From positions 33,331,315-33,395,314 of the forward strand of contig JAQISU010001235.1 of NCBI GenBank assembly GCA_029339505.1: a DNA stretch of 64,000 nt, read 5' to 3'. Numbering within the stretch: position 1 is the stretch's first letter; every line of letters begins with the position of its first letter. The notes under the pieces are model-generated. The model was not told the origin of the DNA, searched no databases, and saw only the letters and a list, made by a program, of their open reading frames with translations. A program made the translations under genes and the position numbers. The stretch is from Unio delphinus (Eukaryota; Mollusca; Bivalvia; Unionida; Unionidae). Below are positions 60,020-64,000 of this stretch, piece after piece.

Positions 60020-60893
60020 CAAATGGACTCCTGAGCGTATGGGTGATAAATTCATTCCTGAAATCATAATTTGGGATGAAATATGCACAGTGTCATTAGA
60101 TGTATTAAAAACATTTCTTGAGTGGTTGTTAACCAAAAACACAAAAGTCGTCATGTGCGGGGATCAAGGCCAACCACCACCATTTGTCGGTGCATCTCCA
60201 CATGAATGGCTAAAGGGTTTTGTAGACTACTATGAAGAAATCACCACTGATTATAGATCACTTGATGAACGATTACGCGAGTTCAAAGCGCTAATTAGAT
60301 TACAACCGGATAGAATCCAATGCGAAATAGCGCGTGAAGTGATTTCAGAAACCCCAATGAATGATTTCTGGGAAGCGTGGAGACCAAACGATTTGATCAT
60401 TGCAAGTAGAAAAATAGTCAGGGATACACTTCAGATGAAGTTATTTGAATTGCATAAAGAAAAATTTGCAACGCTTCCAGTACCCCTTTGTTATAGGCCA
60501 TCGGATACACGAAAACAGAATATTGAAGTTGATATTCCAGGACAGAATGAAAAACAAATTCGGGTATTAAATGATATTGTGCTGGTTGATATCAATGTCG
60601 TTGAAGATGCATTGCGTGCTAATAAATCCCCGTGGACGCTAGGATACGCAGCAACAATACACTCTTCACAGGGATTGACTATATCGAATACAATTGTTTG
60701 GATGGTGGATAATCACATCGAATGGTCGAATTTAGTCTATCTCGCAGTATCCAGAGTACGAAACATAAATCAACTTCGAAGAGTTGTTTTCGATGATAAT
60801 GACACAACAATAAGTGATATTGATGTTAGCATCATTAATAAAAAAACTCTCCGGTTACAAACAACAGGACAAAAAAAAACAACGAGAATTTGA
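59982..60893 (+). CDS. SF1 helicase, main part (continuation of replicase)
   Basis: 303 residues; the family-like sequence starts at about residue 6 (SFFRWKGDKWTPERMGDKF). Motif II (Walker B) is IIIWDEI at 28-34, motif III is CGDQGQPPP at 59-67, motif V is GYAATIHSSQGLTISN near 224-239, and motif VI is YLAVSRVRN near 252-260. This is a Pif1/RecD-like SF1 helicase whose motif I lies at the end of the preceding polymerase frame, so the two frames are halves of one protein. Such helicases unwind DNA 5' to 3'. A helicase is not part of the core Polinton gene set. The frame ends just after an A9 tract (60,871-60,879), where the HNH domain follows one base out of register. Confidence 0.88.
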   Translation: MLALISFFRWKGDKWTPERMGDKFIPEIIIWDEICTVSLDVLKTFLEWLLTKNTKVVMCGDQGQPPPFVGASPHEWLKGFVDYYEEITTDYRSLDERLREFKALIRLQPDRIQCEIAREVISETPMNDFWEAWRPNDLIIASRKIVRDTLQMKLFELHKEKFATLPVPLCYRPSDTRKQNIEVDIPGQNEKQIRVLNDIVLVDINVVEDALRANKSPWTLGYAATIHSSQGLTISNTIVWMVDNHIEWSNLVYLAVSRVRNINQLRRVVFDDNDTTISDIDVSIINKKTLRLQTTGQKKTTRI

Positions 60894-61095
60894 TATTGAT
60901 GCTAAATTAATAATCACTTTGAAGAAACAACAGAATAATCACTGCGCGAGTTGCAATTGTATAATGCGTTGGCAGTATTCGGATAAGGATCCTCGCCAAT
61001 TCACCGTAGACAGAAAAAATAACAATCTCGGTCATGTCAGAAATAATGTGATGTTGACTTGTCTTGAGTGCAATAGACGCAACGGTGCTAGTTAA
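60814..61095 (+). CDS. HNH nuclease domain at the replicase C-terminus
   Basis: The frame is 93 codons, but only the part after about 60,880 resembles the family; the earlier codons overlap the helicase in another frame. HCASCNCIMRW gives a CxxC pair, TVDRKNNNLGHVRNNVMLTC gives the D-R...N...G-H...N core, and CLECNRRNG a second CxxC. This is the zinc-bound HNH fold. From memory, similar polymerase-helicase-HNH proteins exist in elements from cnidarians and arbuscular mycorrhizal fungi, so a C-terminal domain of the replicase is the best reading. It overlaps the convergent integrase gene by 8 bp. Confidence 0.8.
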   Translation: MILMLASLIKKLSGYKQQDKKKQREFDIDAKLIITLKKQQNNHCASCNCIMRWQYSDKDPRQFTVDRKNNNLGHVRNNVMLTCLECNRRNGAS

Positions 61096-61876
61096 GACCA
61101 TGCGGTGGCAATTGAGTATCCTCGGGAATCACTTGTAGTTGTTGTCGAGTAAAACCCCGCTGAGGGGCAGTTGAATCCAGTTTATAGACTGGAGGTCTAC
61201 CAGTTGATCGTGTTATACTAGATATCTTATGCGTAGTGACGCTCCAAATAGGATCAGTAGCCCTTTTTCTACCCCCTTCAAGCTCTCCTGGTTCGTATAA
61301 GTACCTCACAATGACATTACTACCAAGAATTGGTTGGGAAACGCTAGCGTTTCTAGGGAAATCTTTTTGTGGTTGTACGGGTATTGACTTCTTTTTAATC
61401 GCGTTGATAGGTTTCATGTTGATTGTTCTAGTAATCTCGTTATTCAGTGCAGTAATCACAGATGGTAATCTTTTAACCCATTCACTGGATCGCTTTTCTT
61501 GAATGAATTCTTTTGCGTATTGATATCCAAATAACCGCTCAGCAATCGTCCGATTAAATCGTTCTACAATGGCCTGATCGCGATGTAGCGCAGTATGCCC
61601 TCGTCGTATGGTGACATTATGATGTTTCATTGTAGATAACACTGCACCCTGAAATTCCTTGCCAGGATCAACCTGCAATAGATTTGGCCAGTGCAGAGGA
61701 CCTCGTCGATAAATCCTTTCAAATGCAGAAGCTACTTCAGTGGCTGATTTTGTTTTCAGCGGTTCTGCTTCTTTGTATCGACTCGCAACATCAACTACGG
61801 TTAACGCATATTTGTAACCACGATCATGTGGCAGAAATAATATATCAGCCTGATGAACTTCATTAGGAGCGGTCAC
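61088..61876 (-). CDS. Retroviral-type (DDE) integrase, catalytic and C-terminal domains
   Basis: 262 residues from the first ATG of this frame. The rve-type catalytic triad is D11 (HQADILFL), D70 (LLQVDPGKEF) and E105 (QAIVERFNRT), with 34 residues between the last two. It ends with a small beta-rich C-terminal segment (DPIWSVTTHKI ... RPPVYKLDS) resembling the SH3/chromo-like end of Polinton integrases. The enzyme joins element ends to host DNA; a 6-bp duplication is usual, here 5 bp match. The start is not the true one: the frame continues open upstream to a T7 tract, and an N-terminal domain lies beyond it (61,877-62,051). GNASVS-type residues (palindrome 61,338-61,353) lie between the catalytic core and the C-terminal domain. 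Confidence 0.93.
   Translation of the reverse strand: MTAPNEVHQADILFLPHDRGYKYALTVVDVASRYKEAEPLKTKSATEVASAFERIYRRGPLHWPNLLQVDPGKEFQGAVLSTMKHHNVTIRRGHTALHRDQAIVERFNRTIAERLFGYQYAKEFIQEKRSSEWVKRLPSVITALNNEITRTINMKPINAIKKKSIPVQPQKDFPRNASVSQPILGSNVIVRYLYEPGELEGGRKRATDPIWSVTTHKISSITRSTGRPPVYKLDSTAPQRGFTRQQLQVIPEDTQLPPHGLN
61338..61353. repeat. 16-bp palindrome inside the integrase
   Basis: GAAACGCTAGCGTTTC, identical to 59,904-59,919. On the minus strand it codes N-A-S-V-S in the linker after the catalytic core. Confidence 0.85.
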
Positions 61877-62051
61877 ATCAAAATGCGAGAATTGAATTTG
61901 TTTAGGCGGTGGTAGATAAATTTGCCATAGTGCCTGTTTGGATAACCAATTAGCCGCAGTGGGTTTTTTTCACTTTTGCAGCTCTAGCGAGTTTATTGAT
62001 TGCAGCGTTACCCCTCCAGTATCCCCTCGGAGAATAATAAATTGATTCCAT
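61877..62051 (-). pseudogene. N-terminal domain of the integrase, split by a homopolymer
   Basis: An ATG at 62,049-62,051 opens a frame (YYSPRGYWRGNAAINKLARA) matching the N-terminal helical domain usual in Polinton integrases, up to a T7 tract at 61,964-61,970, after which it stops. Beyond the tract the main integrase frame is open and carries the expected W-L-x-x-Q-A-L-W and Y-L-P-P-P motifs. One base therefore separates the two halves. The start is 4 bp from the end of the phospholipase-like gene. Confidence 0.7.
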
Positions 62052-62055
62052 ATTA

Positions 62056-62415
62056 TTAATTACCAGCACCTAACATCAATTTACTTTTCATAGCCGATTT
62101 TATCAAAAATGAAGACAATTTTTCTTTGAAGGATTTATCAGGAATAGCATTTAACGCATGAATTAATTTCACATCTGCGAGATGCCTGTTTTGCAGATTG
62201 CTGCTTTTATAAGCAACATCATGAAGGTGACAGGCCTTATCAATGTCATTTATTGGTTCTTCACCGGGGTTGGGTTGATTTTGATTATTGAGTCTGATAT
62301 CAAGTCTGGCTCCTGGTCCACAGTAGCTATATCCTGGGAGGTGCTTTTCTCCGGGGTATTTTGCCCATGGGGTTCCAGGGAGTTTTGCTAATTTGGCTGC
62401 GATATCACCTCCTCG
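62056..62415 (-). CDS. Phospholipase A2-like domain (parvovirus VP1 type)
   Basis: An open frame without its own early ATG, downstream of the zinc-ribbon frame. It shows LPGTPWAKYPGEKHLPG, then YCGPGARLD (calcium-loop type Y-x-G-x-G) and DKACHLHDVAY (H-D-x-x-Y catalytic motif), the signature of the secreted-type PLA2 found in parvovirus VP1 and in some Polintons. In parvoviruses this activity helps virions leave endosomes, so a membrane-breaching role is possible here. It is probably the C-terminal domain of the zinc-ribbon gene, separated by a T9 tract at 62,416-62,424. It ends with KLMLGAGN. Confidence 0.82.
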   Translation of the reverse strand, partial: RGGDIAAKLAKLPGTPWAKYPGEKHLPGYSYCGPGARLDIRLNNQNQPNPGEEPINDIDKACHLHDVAYKSSNLQNRHLADVKLIHALNAIPDKSFKEKLSSFLIKSAMKSKLMLGAGN

Positions 62416-62573
62416 TTTTTTTTTAAATCAGATCTCATAGACACAAATCTAAATTTCTTTGTACCACATTGCACGCATTTACCAGAAAGCGCTGATCGGT
62501 TATTTTTAGTTGTAATCGTCGTCAAGTCATCTGTGCCAGTACGCGTTTTACACTTCACACAATATAGATCCAT
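62388..62573 (-). CDS. Zinc-ribbon (DUF5679-like) N-terminal domain
   Basis: 61 residues. Two CxxC pairs (C5/C8 in YCVKCKT, C33/C36 in CVQCGTKKF) with TTKNNRSALSGK between them form a small zinc ribbon like DUF5679 proteins of large DNA viruses and Polintons. The last residues after the T9 tract at 62,416-62,424 are out of register; the PLA2-like frame begins there. The start lies only 5 bp from the ATPase gene on the other strand, so the two must share a promoter region. Confidence 0.8.
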   Translation of the reverse strand: MDLYCVKCKTRTGTDDLTTITTKNNRSALSGKCVQCGTKKFRFVSMRSDLKKNEEVISQPN

Positions 62574-62578
62574 AATTT

Positions 62579-63250
62579 ATGTATAGAAATATGGATATAA
62601 TTGATTTTTCAGCGACTAAAACAAGAGAACCAATTAAGCATCATGCAGCGCTACCAAACTCTATCCGGATGATTATAATCGGGCCATCTGGATCCGGTAA
62701 AACGCAATTGTTGCTCAATTTAATAATGAGATGGATGAAGTGGGATAAGTTGTATTTAATTGCCCCTAGCGTAGATGATCAACGATGTTATGAAGTGTTA
62801 AAGGATTTTAACGAGAATGCATCAGAAATTAAGGGTGAGAACGCCATTGATTTTATAACCGATATCGATGAAGCACCGAGTATTGATGATATTGATGGAG
62901 ATATTAACAATTTAGTCGTATACGACGATATAATGTTGGATAAACAAAAAAATCCTGCTAGAATATTTTCCCGTGGGCGTCACAAAAACACTGACGTGAT
63001 ATATGTCACTCAACGCTACACTCAGGTTCCAAAAGTGATCAGAGATAACTGCAATTTATTGTCTGTATTCAACGGAGTTGATACTCATACGCTACGAAAT
63101 ATTTGGCAGACATGGTGTTCTGATATGGACTTCAATCAATTTAGAGATTTCTTTAGTCATGCTCAGTCGACTCCGCACGGATTCGCAACAATAAATTTAC
63201 ATGATCCTCGGACACGATATCGTATCGGACTTGATCAAATATTCGGTTAA
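62579..63250 (+). CDS. FtsK/HerA-type genome packaging ATPase
   Basis: 223 residues. Walker A is GPSGSGKT at 35-42, Walker B is LVVYDDIM at 112-119, and SRGRHKNTDVIYVTQRY (about 130-146) supplies the arginine and the polar sensor-like motif, followed by PKVIRDNCNLL. This matches the A32-like packaging ATPases of Polintons, virophages and NCLDVs, which pump DNA into capsids. A second Met at residue 5 is an alternative start. The gene is intact and ends 16 bp before the right inverted repeat. Confidence 0.95.
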   Translation: MYRNMDIIDFSATKTREPIKHHAALPNSIRMIIIGPSGSGKTQLLLNLIMRWMKWDKLYLIAPSVDDQRCYEVLKDFNENASEIKGENAIDFITDIDEAPSIDDIDGDINNLVVYDDIMLDKQKNPARIFSRGRHKNTDVIYVTQRYTQVPKVIRDNCNLLSVFNGVDTHTLRNIWQTWCSDMDFNQFRDFFSHAQSTPHGFATINLHDPRTRYRIGLDQIFG

Positions 63251-63266
63251 AATCGTAAAAGAATTA

Positions 63267-63518
63267 TTAACCCAGAACTGAAAACTTTAGCAGCAGAGAG
63301 GGTGGATGACAACAAGTTGCGACCAAAATTGATTAAAAAATCGTTTTCATTTTTTTTAGTTAAAATGATTTCGTAGGGAGATTTCAATCAATTTTTTGTC
63401 TGAAAACGTTGTAGGGTTCGCCTTTTTTGGGTTAAAATAAGATCGTAGGAAGGCTCGTTTTAGGATTTCAATCAAAATTTTGTCTGAAAACGTTGTAGGA
63501 TTCACCCTCTCTGCTGCT
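63267..63518 (-). repeat. Right terminal inverted repeat of the Polinton
   Basis: Counterpart of 48,699-48,949. The inner AGCAGCAGAGAGGGTG lies at 63,289-63,304 and the outer terminus ends CTCTGCTGCT at 63,518. It differs from the left copy by a handful of bases and an indel in an A/T run. Confidence 0.95.
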
Positions 63519-63523
63519 AGTTT
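63519..63523. repeat. Polinton target-site duplication, right
   Basis: AGTTT, matching 48,694-48,698. Confidence 0.75.
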
Positions 63524-63553
63524 GTATCAATGATGACTGCAGACGGCATATAA

Positions 63554-63942
63554 ATGAAAGCCCAGGTGTTGAATAAACTCCTTGTAACAGCCATAAACTC
63601 ATTATTTGAACTTACTGGCAGGATATCAAATACAAAGGTTAATTTATTACAAAGCAAGACGACTCCGAAAGCTGACATTCAATTCCTATTAGCGTGGATA
63701 TTTTTTTTAACTATGCATGTGTATACAAAGTCGGCCGACATAGGGAAGCCAAGGAAAATAACTACACGTCTCGTATTAAGAGTGCAGATAAACAAACAGT
63801 TGTGGACTGTATTGTGAAAGCAGTCGAATCGCTTCAAGACAAGCCAGATCTGATCGGAAAATCATTTAAAGTTTGTGGGTACTACCCATTTATCTCGTTA
63901 TCATCGGGCCCGAGGAAATATTGTCGACATAGGCGGATGTAG
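63554..63942 (+). other. Two adjoining open frames in the right flank, unrecognised
   Basis: Frames of 87 codons (63,554-63,817) and 82 codons (63,694-63,942) overlap. The second (VGRHREAKENNYTSRIKSAD, then VKAVESLQDKPDLIGKS) has a protein-like composition. A T8 tract at 63,701-63,708 lies near the switch between them, so they may be one broken frame. No family is recognised. It may belong to the host or to an older mobile element. Confidence 0.3.
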
Positions 63943-64000
63943 AGAGGGGGGGGGACCTGAAAAAAAGATAACATGAAGACAGTATCAATGTGAAACACAC

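Larger units (their letters stand above)
48699..63518. mobile_element. Polinton/Maverick (polintovirus-like) element, 14.8 kb
   Basis: Bounded by ~251-bp inverted repeats starting AGCAGCAGAGAGGGTG and by an AGTTT duplication. It holds the hallmark Polinton set: retroviral-type integrase, family B DNA polymerase, adenovirus-type cysteine protease, FtsK/HerA-type packaging ATPase, double-jelly-roll major capsid protein and a penton-like protein. It also carries an SF1 helicase and HNH fused to or following the polymerase, a zinc-ribbon/phospholipase A2 gene, and a free-standing HNH endonuclease. Such elements are regarded as integrated dsDNA viruses that spread both as transposons and probably as virions. 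The repeats are nearly identical and large frames are free of stops, so insertion looks recent; six breaks at homopolymers are discussed separately. Confidence 0.97.

Noticed and set aside
48699..63518. Adenovirus or virophage genome instead of a Polinton
   Set aside because: A retroviral-type integrase, AG-starting inverted repeats and a flanking duplication together with a family B polymerase define a Polinton. No virophage-type SF3 helicase or adenoviral early genes are seen.

Overview
The window looks like repeat-dense, AT-rich nuclear DNA of a marine invertebrate animal. A mollusc is the best guess: three copies of a tRNA-headed SINE have a core resembling mollusc SINEs, and there are several decayed LINE and Penelope-like fragments, many minisatellites and no recognisable host gene. 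The species cannot be fixed from the sequence. From 1 to about 48,690 I find no convincing host exon; this part is best read as intergenic or intronic DNA.

Left part (1-26,320). Two oppositely oriented copies of a ~2.7 kb unit (about 1-2,915 and 22,173-25,985) carry a dead Penelope-like reverse transcriptase and bracket ~19 kb. That interval holds two SINEs, a ~7.7 kb satellite of 36-bp units (8,961-16,675) and a directly abutting ~1 kb satellite of ~51-bp units (16,676-17,640). The right copy is interrupted by a 1,381-bp pogo/Tigger-like element (23,797-25,177) with TA target duplication; the left copy shows the empty site. A 186-bp hAT-like MITE with an 8-bp target duplication lies at 26,124-26,309.

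Middle (26,320-48,690). Mostly non-coding sequence with minisatellites (27,055; 32,175; 34,320; 35,430; 41,780; 42,885; 45,690), a third SINE, and three decayed LINE reverse-transcriptase fragments (36,736-37,912 minus; 44,036-44,880 plus; 47,060-47,560 minus).

Right part (48,699-63,518). A 14.8 kb Polinton/Maverick (polintovirus-like) element is complete from end to end. It has ~251-bp terminal inverted repeats and a 5-bp flanking duplication. A minus-strand virion block (penton-like protein, membrane protein, fibre-like protein, adenovirus-type protease, two small core/minor capsid proteins, double-jelly-roll major capsid protein, conserved Polinton protein) runs from 55,942 down to 48,979. 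A palindrome-bearing spacer, a small unknown gene and a free-standing HNH/NUMOD endonuclease follow. On the plus strand is a very large replicase region: basic repeats, family B DNA polymerase, superfamily 1 helicase and an HNH domain. It converges on a retroviral-type integrase. A zinc-ribbon/phospholipase A2 gene lies head-to-head with the packaging ATPase next to the right end. Together the genes cover integration, replication, capsid building, maturation, packaging and possibly membrane escape.

The most notable points are the polymerase-helicase-HNH fusion, six reading-frame breaks that all fall in 7-9 nt homopolymers of an otherwise stop-free element, and a 14-16 bp perfect palindrome at three sites (plus one near copy), twice inside genes where it encodes the same five residues.
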